Shown: positions 7,891 to 17,373 of the stretch, one piece after another
Position numbering within the stretch: position 1 is the first letter of the stretch
Layout: every line of letters starts with the position of its first letter
Origin: Pseudarthrobacter chlorophenolicus
Lineage (GTDB): Bacteria > Actinomycetota > Actinomycetes > Actinomycetales > Micrococcaceae
Direction of reading: 5' to 3'
Length of the DNA stretch: 33,307 nucleotides
Assembly: GCF_000962805.1 (NCBI RefSeq)
Contig: NZ_JZTW01000027.1
Location: 1-33,307, forward strand
The notes under the pieces: generated by a model
Seen by the model: the letters and a program-made list of their open reading frames with translations, nothing else
Told to the model about the DNA's origin: nothing
The model's database searches: none
Position numbers and translations under genes: made by a program

Positions 7891-8160
7891 ATGAACGTCA
7901 TCACTGCCATCACCACCAGCACCATCCCCGACCCGACCCCTGTCGTGCCCGCCGAAGCCGGCGGCCTGCTGACCGTCCTGAACTGGGCCTCTGGTATCGG
8001 TCTCGTCCTTGGCGTCCTGGGCGTGATCATTGTCGGCATCGGCATGGTCATCCAGCTCCGTCGTGGAGAAGGCGGCGAATCAATCGCCAAACTCGGCTGG
8101 GTCCTGATGGGCTGCATCATCATCACCGGCTCCTCCGGCATCGTCCGCGCCTTCGTCTAA
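7891..8160 (+). CDS. Small two-helix membrane protein, possible VirB2/pilin-like subunit
   Basis: 89 residues. A short N-terminal segment is followed by two hydrophobic helices (about 36-57 and 69-86) joined by a charged loop, RRGEGGESIAK. This size and topology match VirB2/TrbC-type pilin or channel subunits, and its place before the VirB6-like gene supports such a role, but no sequence motif proves it. It starts 18 bases after the previous gene, with GAAAGG as ribosome site. Confidence 0.7.
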   Translation: MNVITAITTSTIPDPTPVVPAEAGGLLTVLNWASGIGLVLGVLGVIIVGIGMVIQLRRGEGGESIAKLGWVLMGCIIITGSSGIVRAFV

Positions 8161-8187
8161 ACCAGCACCAACAACGGGAGGTTCGCC

Positions 8188-8925
8188 ATGAGCCAATCAC
8201 CAGAGAACACCACCAACAGCAATTCGTTCACCAGGCCCGGTTTCATCATCGCGGCCGCGCTGGTCGTCGCGCTGATCGCAGCAGCAGTCGTCATCTTCCT
8301 GCTCCCCAAAGAACAGGGAAACGCCCAACCAGCACCCACGCAGACCAGATCCGCCCCGGCTAGCCCCAGCACGTCCACTGCCTCTGACGAGAGTGTCTGC
8401 GGACTCCCTGCCAGCAAGGACACAGCGTTGGGCACCGCACCCAAGTCCAAGTGGGAGTTGGTGGGAACCATGGCCGTCCCAACCGACCCATCCAACGCTG
8501 GCCCTGGCACGGTAGGCAAGGACGGTCTGAGGTCCTGCTTCGCGCAGTCGCCCACCGGAGCGCTCTACGCCACGGCTAACATCTGGGCTGCCTCATTCAA
8601 TGGCTATGCGAAGCAGGTTTACCTGGAACTCTCAGCTGACAGTCCCACTCGGGACAAAGCAGTACAGGCAATAAGGGAGGGCAAGGACGTCGGAGGGGGA
8701 ACCACTCCGAAGGTACAGATCGCCGGCTTCATCATCCACTCGTATACGCCCAAAGCTGCCGTCGTAGAGCTAGCAATCAAGAGCAGTGACGGGGGATACG
8801 GCGCATTCTCGACATCCCTGCTGTGGGAACACGGCGACTGGAAGATGGACATCCCCGCCGCCGGTGGAAATGCAGTCCGCCAAATCAGTGACCTGAGTTC
8901 ATTCATCCCTTGGGCCGGCGTCTGA
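8188..8925 (+). CDS. Single-pass membrane protein of the transfer operon, possibly VirB8-like
   Basis: 245 residues. One transmembrane helix (about 18-38, FIIAAALVVALIAAAVVIFLL) is followed by a low-complexity Pro/Thr/Ser linker and an extracytoplasmic domain (about 65-245). The domain alternates strands and helices and includes ALYATANIWAASFNGYAK and TSLLWEHGDWKMDI. The last motif, a strand ending in a 'W..GDWK' turn, is typical of NTF2-like domains such as VirB8 and TcpC, hence the tentative call. It has GGGAGG as ribosome site and ends one base before the VirB6-like start, so the two are probably coupled. Confidence 0.7.
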   Translation: MSQSPENTTNSNSFTRPGFIIAAALVVALIAAAVVIFLLPKEQGNAQPAPTQTRSAPASPSTSTASDESVCGLPASKDTALGTAPKSKWELVGTMAVPTDPSNAGPGTVGKDGLRSCFAQSPTGALYATANIWAASFNGYAKQVYLELSADSPTRDKAVQAIREGKDVGGGTTPKVQIAGFIIHSYTPKAAVVELAIKSSDGGYGAFSTSLLWEHGDWKMDIPAAGGNAVRQISDLSSFIPWAGV

Positions 8926-8926
8926 C

Positions 8927-10264
8927 ATGGCAGAGAAAGAATGCGAAGTTTGGAACGCCCTCTGCTGGACCCAACAGGGTGCCAGCAATGTTGCCGCGGG
9001 TATTGCGGACGATGCCATCAACAACCTCGCCAAAGCCATCATGGAGGGAATGAGCCAGATGGTGACCACGCTGTCGACCTTCTGGGTTTCAATGCCGACC
9101 GTGAATCTGGCCAGCCAGGACGGAACTGCAAGCCCCGTTGTCTCGGTGGTGAACAGTGAGCTGATGCCGTGGACTCTGGCCCTTGCTGTCTTGGCGGTCA
9201 TCCTGGGTGGTATTCGCTTGATCTGGGAGCAGCGGGGTGCGCCCCTGAAGGATTTGCTCCGGTCCCTGCTGACCCTGACGCTTGTCTCCGGCCTCGGTCT
9301 GGGCGTCATATCCATTCTGGTGGTCGCCGCTGATGCCTTCTCCGCGGTGGTGATCAATCGTGCTACCGACGGTAAGGGTTTCGCGGAGTCCCTGAAGATC
9401 CTGGTGATGACAAACCAGACCGGCGTCGGGGTGTTCATCCTGATCGTCCTGGGTTTGATCGGGCTGATCGCGTCACTGGTCCAGGTCGTGTTGATGGTAG
9501 TGCGCAGCGGCATGTTGGTGATCCTCGCAGGGATTCTCCCAACCACGGCCGCGTTCACGAACACTGAGATGGGCCGACAGTGGTTCCAGAAAGCTGTTGG
9601 CTGGACTATCGCCTTCATCCTCTACAAACCAGCAGCTGCGATCGTGTATTCGGTCGCGTTTCTGCTGATGGGCAAGGGGAGTAGCAACAGCGCCAATCTG
9701 GTTCAGCCCATCACCGGGTTCACGCTGATGGTCGTGGCACTTTTCGCGTTGCCGGCGTTGTTGCGGTTCGTGACCCCGATGGTTGGTGCTGTTGCCTCTG
9801 GTGGAGGCGCGGGGGCGGGAGCAGCTGTCGGAGCAATGGCAACCGGCGCGGTTTCGCTTGGCCGTGGTGGCAGCGGCAGGGGCAATGCATCCCCCGTTCC
9901 CGCATCGTCAACGAGCACGTCAAACACGCAGAGCATGCACGGCGGCAGTTCGCCGAAGGGCAGCGACGGACCCGCCGGCCCCCGAGGCGGAGGCGGGCAA
10001 CCGACTCCGGGCAGCAGCGGACCGGGCGGGGCCGCCGGCACTGATGCAGCAGCCAAGACAGGGACAGGAGCGACCGCCGGAACGGCAGCAGTATCTGGCT
10101 CCAGTGGAGCGGTATCAGCGGCAAGAGCCGGTGGCGGTGCAGCGGCAGCTGGGCCAACCGGAGTGGCTGTAGCAACAGGCGCGAAGTTGGCGTCAAAGAC
10201 GTCGCAGGCAATTGAAAAGACAGCACAGGATTCAGCAGGGGAGGGCCCCAGTGGCAGCAATTAG
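8927..10264 (+). CDS. VirB6/TrbL-like polytopic membrane protein
   Basis: 445 residues. After an N-terminal segment with two Cys residues (CEVWNALCW) come about six hydrophobic helices between residues 80 and 290, including a segment around GWTIAFILYKPAAAIVYSVA that is typical of TrbL/VirB6 proteins of actinobacteria. From about residue 295 to the end it is a Gly/Ala/Ser/Pro-rich, probably disordered cytoplasmic tail. VirB6-type proteins form part of the inner-membrane channel for the DNA-protein substrate. It begins one base after the previous stop and overlaps the next gene by 14 bases. Confidence 0.85.
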   Translation: MAEKECEVWNALCWTQQGASNVAAGIADDAINNLAKAIMEGMSQMVTTLSTFWVSMPTVNLASQDGTASPVVSVVNSELMPWTLALAVLAVILGGIRLIWEQRGAPLKDLLRSLLTLTLVSGLGLGVISILVVAADAFSAVVINRATDGKGFAESLKILVMTNQTGVGVFILIVLGLIGLIASLVQVVLMVVRSGMLVILAGILPTTAAFTNTEMGRQWFQKAVGWTIAFILYKPAAAIVYSVAFLLMGKGSSNSANLVQPITGFTLMVVALFALPALLRFVTPMVGAVASGGGAGAGAAVGAMATGAVSLGRGGSGRGNASPVPASSTSTSNTQSMHGGSSPKGSDGPAGPRGGGGQPTPGSSGPGGAAGTDAAAKTGTGATAGTAAVSGSSGAVSAARAGGGAAAAGPTGVAVATGAKLASKTSQAIEKTAQDSAGEGPSGSN

Positions 10265-11759
10265 CACCGAGTACAAAGAACCGTCCTACGGCAACTGGCG
10301 CGTACCGCGCTCAGCTGGCCTGGCCAACCTCGGGGCGATCGGTACCGCCATTGTCTTTGCCGGACTCCTGCTGGGCATCGTCAGCTTCGCTCTGTGGGGC
10401 TTGCTCGCAGGCCTGGGCGTCCTTGCCTTTGCCGGTGTCATGGCTTTGCTGCTGACAGTCAAGGACAAGCACGGCCAGTCCATTGTTGACCGGTTCGGCA
10501 CCCGGATGGCGTTCAAGTTCTCCCGGTCCTCCGGGACCAATCTCTACCGTTCCGGCCCTCTGGGCGTGACGGAGTGGGGCATGTACCAGCTGCCCGGGTT
10601 GGCAGCGAAGTCCACTCTGTTGGAGTTCACCGACTCCTACAAGCGGCCTTTCGCCTTGCTGCATGTCCCCACGACCAGCCACTACACGGTTGTCTTCTCC
10701 ACCGAACCCGACGGGGCTTCACTTGTGGACCCGGAACAGGTCGATGCCTGGGTGGCGAACTGGGGCGGCTGGCTCGCCTCCTTGGCCGACGAAGCAGGCC
10801 TGGACGCCGCGGCCGTCACGGTGGAGACGGCGCCTGATTCCGGTTACCGGCTGCGGAACGAAGTCATGATGAATATCGACCCGGCCGCTCCCAAATTCGC
10901 CCGCGACATGCTAGGCGAAGTCGTGGACACGTACCCGGAGGGATCGGCAACTGTACGGGCCTGGGTGTCCCTGACGTTCAACGCCGCGATTCGGGCCGGG
11001 GCCAAGAAGCGGACCCCGGAAGACGTCGCCCGCGACCTCGCGTCCCGGATCCCGGGCCTCTCGGCACGGCTGCAGTCCACCGGGGCCGGGATCGCCCGTC
11101 CCATGTCCGCCCAGGAGCTGTGCGAGGTCGTGCGCGTCGCCTACGATCCTCCGGCGGCGCTGATCATTGATGAAGCCCATGCTGCCGGTTCCCCGGTGTC
11201 CCTGACGTGGGGCGAAGTCGGCCCCACAGCGACGCAGGCCAGCTGGGATGACTACCGGCACGATTCCGCCTTCTCAGCGTCTTGGACCATGACTGGTGCA
11301 CCGCGGGGATCTGTGAACTCTTCCGTCTTGTCCCGGCTGTTGGCACCCCACGGGGACATTGACCGCAAGCGCATCTCGCTGCTGTACCGCCCGATGGACT
11401 CGGCCCGCGCTGCCGCCGTGGTCGAGCGGGACCAGAATAACGCCAATGTGCGCATCACTTCCGGCACGCGGCCGTCGGCCCGCGCCTTGGTCGATGCCCG
11501 GTCAGCGGCCCAAACCGCCCAGGAAGAAGCCCAGGGCGCAGGGCTGGTGAACTTCGGCATGGTCGTCACGGCCACCGTGACCAACGCCGAGCGCCTCTCT
11601 GATGCCGTCGCTGCCATCGAGCAGACCTCCGGCACCGCCCGGGTGCTGCTGCGCCGCGCCTATGGATCGCAAGACACCGCGTTCGCCGCGTCCCTGCCCC
11701 TGGGGCTGGTCTTGCCCAAGCACAGCATGGTTCCGTCCGAGATTAAGGATGCACTGTAA
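10251..11759 (+). CDS. SCO6880-family type IV secretion protein
   Basis: 502 residues from a GTG at 10251 with AGGGGAGG just upstream; the frame also opens at a TTG (10212), but that lies well inside the previous gene and lacks a site. Two adjacent transmembrane helices (about 26-72) are followed by a large soluble region with STEYKEPSYGNWRVPRS at the start, FGTRMAFKFSRSSGTNLYRSG after the membrane and a long DNA/ATPase-partner-like body. This matches the SCO6880 proteins encoded before the VirB4-like ATPase in actinobacterial transfer clusters, thought to act like the VirB3 or N-terminal VirB4 part. Its TAA shares one base with the next ATG. Confidence 0.85.
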   Translation: MAAISTEYKEPSYGNWRVPRSAGLANLGAIGTAIVFAGLLLGIVSFALWGLLAGLGVLAFAGVMALLLTVKDKHGQSIVDRFGTRMAFKFSRSSGTNLYRSGPLGVTEWGMYQLPGLAAKSTLLEFTDSYKRPFALLHVPTTSHYTVVFSTEPDGASLVDPEQVDAWVANWGGWLASLADEAGLDAAAVTVETAPDSGYRLRNEVMMNIDPAAPKFARDMLGEVVDTYPEGSATVRAWVSLTFNAAIRAGAKKRTPEDVARDLASRIPGLSARLQSTGAGIARPMSAQELCEVVRVAYDPPAALIIDEAHAAGSPVSLTWGEVGPTATQASWDDYRHDSAFSASWTMTGAPRGSVNSSVLSRLLAPHGDIDRKRISLLYRPMDSARAAAVVERDQNNANVRITSGTRPSARALVDARSAAQTAQEEAQGAGLVNFGMVVTATVTNAERLSDAVAAIEQTSGTARVLLRRAYGSQDTAFAASLPLGLVLPKHSMVPSEIKDAL

Positions 11760-13345
11760 TGGCCCGAGCAAAGCTCTTCACTCGCCCCTCCAAGCACAAG
11801 GCCGCCGCGGCCCCGAAGAAGACGGCGAAGCAGCCTCGCGAGGCTGCGCCGGGTGCGCGTGGCTGGCCCGGCCGGGGCGGGGGCATGGCACAGCTCGTGC
11901 CCTCGGTGAAGGAATACCGGGGAACCACAGTTCAGGTATGCGGGCTGTGGCCTTTCTCCTCCGGTGCATCCTCACCCATGATCGGTATCCCGCTCGGACG
12001 CCATGAGGAAACCCAGGCCACGGTCTGCTGCGATCCGATCAGCTGGTTCCAGCGGGCCCGGCTGATTTCCAACCCCTCGGCGTTCATCCTGGGCAAGCCC
12101 GGTCTGGGGAAGTCCACGGTCGTGCGGCGGATGTTCATCGGACTCTCCGCACAAGGGGTGCACCCCCTGATCCTGGGCGACCTCAAAGGCGAGCACGTCA
12201 AGGCCGTCAGGGCCCTGAGTGGTCAGGTGATCCGGCTTGGCCGCGGCGTCGGGTACCTGAACATCCTTGACCCCGGCCAGGCCGTTGAAGCCGCCCAGCT
12301 CCTGGAAGACAACGGCCATCCTGAGGACGCAGCACGGGTTCGCGCTGACGCGCACGGTCGCCGCTTGACCATGGTTGTTTCACTGATCACGATCAGCCGG
12401 AACAGCCCTCCCACCGATCAGGAACAGACGATCTTGGATCGTGCCCTGCGGATCCTCGATGAGCGCTTTGACGGTGTCCCGGTGTTGAAAGACCTGCTGG
12501 ACGTGATCGTGTCTGCACCTGACGAGTTACGCCAGGTCGCCCTCGATCGGGGCGATATGAACATCTACCTGCAGGAGACCCGTGCGTTGGAGGCCACCCT
12601 GTTGGGGCTGACCGGGGGCGGGAAGCTCGGGGAAATCTTCTCTCGTCAAACCTCCGAGCCGATGGTGCGGGACCGTGCCGTGGTGTTTGACGTCTCCAGC
12701 ATTGATGAGACCGAGACGGACCTGCAGGCCGCGGTGCTGCTGGCGTGCTGGTCCTACGGTTTCGGCACCGTGAATGTTGCCAATGCCCTGGCAGACGCCG
12801 GGCTGGAGCCGCGCCGGAACTACTTCGTCGTCCTGGATGAATTGTGGCGGGCCCTGCGGGCCGGGAAAGGCATGGTGGACCGTGTGGACGCTCTGACCCG
12901 GCTCAACCGTTCTGTTGGTGTCGGGCAGATCATGATTTCCCACACCATGTCCGACCTGCTGGCTTTGCCGGCAGAAGAGGACCGAATGAAAGCTCGCGGG
13001 TTCGTCGAACGCTCCGGCATGGTGATCTGCGGGGGCCTGCCGGCCTCGGAGATGCCGCAGCTGACCTCCGCCATCCCGCTCTCGCGCCAAGAGCAGCAGA
13101 AACTCATCGGCTGGCAGGATCCGCCAGCGTGGGACTCCCGCGGAGTCGATGTTGAGCCCCCGGGCCGCGGCAAGTTTCTCATCAAGGTCGGCGGCCGCCC
13201 CGGAATCCCCGTCCAGGTCGGACTCACATCCTTGGAGAAAGGCCCGGAAGGCATAAACGACACCAATGCCAAGTGGAGCACCACATCGGAAACCCTGCTT
13301 GAACCGGCAGCCCCGGCCCTGCCCAGTGAAGGAGCATCAGAATGA
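11759..13345 (+). CDS. VirB4-like conjugation ATPase
   Basis: 528 residues. Walker A is FILGKPGLGKST (about 109-120), followed by DLKGEHVKAV. Walker B is YFVVLDELWRAL (about 355-365). Then come GQIMISHTMSDL and a C-terminal beta region. This is the RecA-like fold of VirB4/TraE-type ATPases, which power channel assembly and substrate passage at the membrane. It is shorter than classical VirB4 (about 800 residues) because the N-terminal part is probably supplied by the preceding SCO6880-family protein. It overlaps both neighbours (1 and 4 bases), indicating tight translational coupling. Confidence 0.9.
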   Translation: MARAKLFTRPSKHKAAAAPKKTAKQPREAAPGARGWPGRGGGMAQLVPSVKEYRGTTVQVCGLWPFSSGASSPMIGIPLGRHEETQATVCCDPISWFQRARLISNPSAFILGKPGLGKSTVVRRMFIGLSAQGVHPLILGDLKGEHVKAVRALSGQVIRLGRGVGYLNILDPGQAVEAAQLLEDNGHPEDAARVRADAHGRRLTMVVSLITISRNSPPTDQEQTILDRALRILDERFDGVPVLKDLLDVIVSAPDELRQVALDRGDMNIYLQETRALEATLLGLTGGGKLGEIFSRQTSEPMVRDRAVVFDVSSIDETETDLQAAVLLACWSYGFGTVNVANALADAGLEPRRNYFVVLDELWRALRAGKGMVDRVDALTRLNRSVGVGQIMISHTMSDLLALPAEEDRMKARGFVERSGMVICGGLPASEMPQLTSAIPLSRQEQQKLIGWQDPPAWDSRGVDVEPPGRGKFLIKVGGRPGIPVQVGLTSLEKGPEGINDTNAKWSTTSETLLEPAAPALPSEGASE

Positions 13346-15111
13346 GCGCACCCAACCGCAAAGGAATCGGCATCGGTGATGCCCTGCTGGTCTGGCTGGC
13401 CATCGGCTTCATCGTCGTCTTCGTCGGCGGCACCTACGCCGCCCTGCATGTCGGTTCGTGGATGGCTGGCATCGCCGCACCACCGGCGCACCCGATCGAT
13501 CTGATCGCAGGTCTAATCAAGGGGCGGGTGCCGTGGCCTACGGAGGCCACCATCGTTGTCTGCGTCATGGCCGGGATAATCCTGGCTTTGGCCATCCTCG
13601 TGCTCGTGGCGTGGCGGCAAGGTGCGTCCAAGCGTGCCCGGGTCGATAAAGCCGCCCGTTACTTGGGCCGGGGAAAGTCGTTGGCCGCGTTCTCCGAGAA
13701 AGGAGCTAAAGCGACCGCTGAACGGCTCGGCGTGACCGGCACTCCGGGCATCGTCGTCGGCAGGGTTGTGTCCACTGGGCAGAAATTCATCCAGTCCTGG
13801 GAAGACCTGTCCCTGGACATCTGGGGGCCAAGGACCGGTAAATCGACCTCCCGGGTGATGCCTGCCATCCTGGACGCACCAGGTGCGGTCGTCTCAACCT
13901 CAAACAAGCGCGATGTCGTGGACGGTACCCGCGGGGTCCGGGAGGCCATCGCCCCGGTATGGGTGTTCGACCCGCAGAAGATCGCCCAGGAGGAACCGGA
14001 TTGGTGGTGGAACCCGCTCTCCTACGTCACCGACGAGGAAAAGGCCTACAAACTCACGCAGCACTTCTCCATAGGTTCCCGTGTTCCTGGGTCCAAGCCT
14101 GACGCGTACTTCGATCCCAAGGCTGAGGATATTTTGTCCTCGTACTTCCTCGCCGCCGCGCTCGGGAAGCTGCCGATTACGCAGGTGTACCTTTGGGTGA
14201 CTGAGCAGGTTAACCGGGAACCGATCAACATCCTCAAAACCCACGATTACGAGTTGCAGTACAAGGGCCTTGAATCGACGCTGGAACTGGCTGACAAGCA
14301 GCGTGACGGCATCTTCGGCACTGCCGAGAAAATGATCCAGTGCCTCAAGAGCCGGAACACGTTGCGGTGGGTCGCTCCTACTGGCGGGGCGACCGTGGCA
14401 ACGGATACCCGCCGCCAGTTCAACCCGCACGCATTTGCTGCCTCGCAGGAGACCATCTACATCCTTTCCAAGGAAGGAGCCGGCTCTGCCGCCCCTCTTA
14501 CCACCGCCCTGACGGTAGCGATCGCTGAGGCGATGGAAGAACGTGCCGAGCGCAACGGCGGTCGCCTTCCCAAGCCGGCCTTGTTCGCTCTCGATGAGCT
14601 GGCCAACGTGGTTCGGTGGGCCGGGCTGCCGGACCAGTTCAGCCACTACGGCTCCAAGGGCCTGATCGTGATGGGGATCCTGCAGTCCTGGTCCCAGGGC
14701 GTGGAGCTGTGGGGAGAGGCGAACATGCGGAAGATCTGGTCCGCGGCGAACGTGAAGGTCTACGGCGGCGGCGTCGCCGAAGAAGGCTTCCTCCGTGCGC
14801 TGTCCGATCTAATCGGGGACTACAGCTACGTCAACGTCTCTACGTCTTCGGGGAAGTCCGGTTCCAGCCGATCCCGGCAGGAAGCGAAGGAACGGATCTT
14901 TGATGTCTCCAACCTGGCCGAGTTGGACCGCGGCCGCGCAGTGGTGCTCGCCTCCGGTGCGCCCGCCACCTTAGTGCGGACCATGCCCTGGTACACGGGC
15001 CCGCACAAGGAATCAGTGGAGGCGTCCATCAAGAAGTACAGCCCGCGCCCTGAAGAGCCGGCCATTTCCGTGCCCGCGGAGCCGGTGGCTAATCCCTGGG
15101 TTACGAAGTAG
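13342..15111 (+). CDS. VirD4/TraG-type coupling protein (T4CP)
   Basis: 589 residues. Two N-terminal transmembrane helices (about 13-36 and 69-91) are followed by a cytoplasmic ATPase: Walker A WGPRTGKST (about 161-169), WVFDPQ, the WWWNPLSYV motif, and Walker B ALFALDELANV (about 413-423). The coupling protein binds the relaxase-DNA complex and pumps it into the channel. Having its own coupling protein, secretion ATPase and relaxase, the plasmid is predicted to be self-transmissible. The ATG overlaps the VirB4 stop by 4 bases. Confidence 0.93.
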   Translation: MSAPNRKGIGIGDALLVWLAIGFIVVFVGGTYAALHVGSWMAGIAAPPAHPIDLIAGLIKGRVPWPTEATIVVCVMAGIILALAILVLVAWRQGASKRARVDKAARYLGRGKSLAAFSEKGAKATAERLGVTGTPGIVVGRVVSTGQKFIQSWEDLSLDIWGPRTGKSTSRVMPAILDAPGAVVSTSNKRDVVDGTRGVREAIAPVWVFDPQKIAQEEPDWWWNPLSYVTDEEKAYKLTQHFSIGSRVPGSKPDAYFDPKAEDILSSYFLAAALGKLPITQVYLWVTEQVNREPINILKTHDYELQYKGLESTLELADKQRDGIFGTAEKMIQCLKSRNTLRWVAPTGGATVATDTRRQFNPHAFAASQETIYILSKEGAGSAAPLTTALTVAIAEAMEERAERNGGRLPKPALFALDELANVVRWAGLPDQFSHYGSKGLIVMGILQSWSQGVELWGEANMRKIWSAANVKVYGGGVAEEGFLRALSDLIGDYSYVNVSTSSGKSGSSRSRQEAKERIFDVSNLAELDRGRAVVLASGAPATLVRTMPWYTGPHKESVEASIKKYSPRPEEPAISVPAEPVANPWVTK

Positions 15112-15126
15112 GAAGGACACGGTCTC

Positions 15127-15549
15127 ATGGCGAATGATTTCGACCTGTACGACACGGATACTCCGCCACCGACTACAGAAGCCCAGGATGCAGAAAAAGG
15201 GCCGGAACTCGTCTATGGATCCCCCGAAGAATTTCTCCATGAGCAGCTGCTGCCCACCTATGTCCGCAGCGTCACGGGAAAATCGGCCAAGTGGTGCATC
15301 GAGTGGTACTTTCACCCGGAGGCCGTCTCCCGTGTCGCCGCGCTTTGGAGGGCTTGGGAGCACCTGCGACTGGATCCTGCGACCGGTATGAGCGTCTGGT
15401 GGAAAGACCATGCAGACCACCACATGCGGGTGCTCCTAGATCCGCAGGGCCCGTTCTACAACTGCGACATGAAAGAACACCGGGAGCCCGAACTCCTGGA
15501 ACCGAGGAGCGCTCCTGCTGGGTGGTTCCAGGACGCCAGGCTTCTTTAG
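15127..15549 (+). CDS. DUF4913 protein
   Basis: 140 residues. The C-terminal half carries the DUF4913 signature: WCIEWYFHPEAVSRVAALWR, WEHLR, GMSVWWKDHADHHM and LLDPQGPFYNC. This family is common on actinobacterial plasmids and integrative elements next to coupling-protein genes; its biochemical role is not known. The acidic N-terminus (about 1-45) looks disordered. It starts 15 bases after the coupling-protein gene, with AGGAAGGA as ribosome site, and is the last gene of the plus-strand operon, meeting the convergent mobilisation operon 16 bases later. Confidence 0.85.
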   Translation: MANDFDLYDTDTPPPTTEAQDAEKGPELVYGSPEEFLHEQLLPTYVRSVTGKSAKWCIEWYFHPEAVSRVAALWRAWEHLRLDPATGMSVWWKDHADHHMRVLLDPQGPFYNCDMKEHREPELLEPRSAPAGWFQDARLL

Positions 15550-15565
15550 TCTCGCTCCGTGTTCC

Positions 15566-16045
15566 TCAACTGGGGTCGTTTGTGTGGCCGCAATGAGGGC
15601 ACGTCTGCTTTTTGCTGGTGGCATCTTCGCCGCTGGTTGTGACTGTTTCCTTGCACCCAACACATGTCCAAGATTGCGCGGTGGGTGCTGCTGATGACTG
15701 CAAGCGGTGTGCGTTGATGCTTGCGGCCACGATCACGGCAGCACTCACGGCGATGGTCACACCGCCGACAACTCGAAGATTGGCGTTGCCACCGGCGATT
15801 CCCTTTCCGCCCATGAGTAGAGGGCCACCGCCGGCGTAGGCCCGAGCTGCCCTGTCGGCATAGATCCCAGTGAGTGTTGCGATTCGCGCCCCGGTGCCCG
15901 CTGTGGCAAACTGCTTGATTCCCCAGAGGACTGCCCCCTGAGCTGCGTCACCGGCCTTTTCCACGTTCCACAGCAAAGGGCCAGCGAAGGGCTTGATGAT
16001 AACGCTTGCCACATCCGCCCGTGTGCGCCATTTCCTGTCTGCCAC
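15566..16045 (-). CDS. Membrane protein with C-terminal zinc ribbon
   Basis: 159 residues from GTG 16045, which has GGAAGG eight bases upstream; an in-frame GTG at 16054 lacks spacing. A Gly/Ala-rich amphipathic region (about 20-85) is followed by one clear transmembrane helix (about 92-112). The C-terminus has two Cys pairs (CVGC and CPHC) separated by about 18 residues, a rubredoxin-like zinc ribbon. It is last in the minus-strand mobilisation operon. It may interact with the transfer complex, but no function can be assigned. Confidence 0.65.
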   Translation of the reverse strand: MADRKWRTRADVASVIIKPFAGPLLWNVEKAGDAAQGAVLWGIKQFATAGTGARIATLTGIYADRAARAYAGGGPLLMGGKGIAGGNANLRVVGGVTIAVSAAVIVAASINAHRLQSSAAPTAQSWTCVGCKETVTTSGEDATSKKQTCPHCGHTNDPS

Positions 16046-16113
16046 CCTTGCCACCTTCCATCGATGTGTCCGCCGAAGCTGCCCTCAGGGCCAAACGCGG
16101 GAACTCGTCTAGC

Positions 16114-17346
16114 CTACTTCGACGGACCGCCCATAGACCGCTCGGCGCCCCTGGATGCCCCGGCTGGGGCCTTTCGGGCTTTGGCCGCCTTTTTACCCAT
16201 GGTCAGGCCTGCGCGTGGGTGTGTGGCCTCGCTGCGCTCCGCTGCTACCCGCCCGCGCATCTGTGACTCATTGGCGCCAGTGGTGGCCAGTGATGCGGCA
16301 AAAGCGTTTTGACGTTCGGCCGATCCGTAGTCCGCGGCCGACGTTGTCTCTGCTTTCAGTCCTTGGTCTTGGAGCCGGCTAGCGTCGTTGCCGGTGACGC
16401 GCTCTTCAATCTCGCGTCCGATGCCTTCCATACGGGCAAAGAGTTCTTTCTCTGCCCGCTCGTACCGTTGCTCCTGCGTTGCCCACTTATCACCTGTGAA
16501 ACCACCTTCGGCCAAAAGTTTGGCCTCGTGGAGGTTCTTGGCAGCCGCGACGAACGCAGGGTCTTTGAAGTGTTCCTCCCCTGCACCGTTGACGTTCGCG
16601 GTGGTTTCCTGGCGTAGCTGGTCGATGTCAGGTCCGTTGACGCCGTCCTTACTGATGAGGAACAGGCGCTCCTTTATAGCTCCGTCTGCCGCCTCCAGCG
16701 CTTTCGGGGTTTTTGCGTTGTGTGCCCGTTGAAGCGCTTGTGCCAGTTCGGGGTTGGCCAGGTATTCCACCGGCACCTGGTGGCGTTCCATTTCAGGTGC
16801 AAGTTTCGCAGCCTGGGCACGGAGTTCTTCGGCGCGAGCGGCCGCGAGTAGCTGCATGGCCTTTTCGTGTTCGGCGGCCGCCTTACGAGCCTCTTCCTGG
16901 TTGCGGGCAAGGGCTTCCTGCCGGGCTTTTTCGGTGGCGATGGTGTGGATACCTGATTCAAGGTAGGCGGCATCAGGGCCGACGTCTCGGGTGTCGATGC
17001 CGTAACGTGTCAGCACTTCCTGACGGATCTTCTCCGATGCCGCAAGAGCCGTCGGGTCTTGCCCCTTCCACGCTTCAGCGACGGTGTACGCCGTAGCGAT
17101 ATCGGAGGGTTGGGCTTTGTCCCACCACTGGTCCTTTTCCACCGGGACCAGCGCCGCATGGGCGGCGCTGCGTTCCGCCGCGAGGCGGGACTGGGCTTCG
17201 TGTGCAGCCTGGGCGTCTTGGTGTTCCTGTTGGCGTTGTGCTTCCTGCCTGTGGCGTGCCAGTGTTTCGGCAATACGGGACGCGATCATCAGCGATTGCC
17301 GCAGTCCGCCGTCCAGCAGGTCGTCCATTCCGTCCGATTCACTCAT
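16114..17346 (-). CDS. Coiled-coil protein encoded after the relaxase
   Basis: 410 residues, strongly charged and helical. Residues of about 25-70 and 135-190 are Gln/Glu/Arg/Ala-rich and should form coiled coils. The C-terminus (about 375-410) is basic with a KKAAKARKA stretch, reminiscent of positively charged secretion signals of T4SS substrates, though this is only suggestive. No enzyme motif was seen. It has GAGGGGAA as ribosome site and starts 27 bases after the relaxase stop, so it is likely cotranscribed and may be a relaxosome accessory or a transferred protein. Confidence 0.7.
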   Translation of the reverse strand: MSESDGMDDLLDGGLRQSLMIASRIAETLARHRQEAQRQQEHQDAQAAHEAQSRLAAERSAAHAALVPVEKDQWWDKAQPSDIATAYTVAEAWKGQDPTALAASEKIRQEVLTRYGIDTRDVGPDAAYLESGIHTIATEKARQEALARNQEEARKAAAEHEKAMQLLAAARAEELRAQAAKLAPEMERHQVPVEYLANPELAQALQRAHNAKTPKALEAADGAIKERLFLISKDGVNGPDIDQLRQETTANVNGAGEEHFKDPAFVAAAKNLHEAKLLAEGGFTGDKWATQEQRYERAEKELFARMEGIGREIEERVTGNDASRLQDQGLKAETTSAADYGSAERQNAFAASLATTGANESQMRGRVAAERSEATHPRAGLTMGKKAAKARKAPAGASRGAERSMGGPSK

Positions 17347-17373
17347 GGTGTTCCCCTCGCACTAGTGGTGTCT

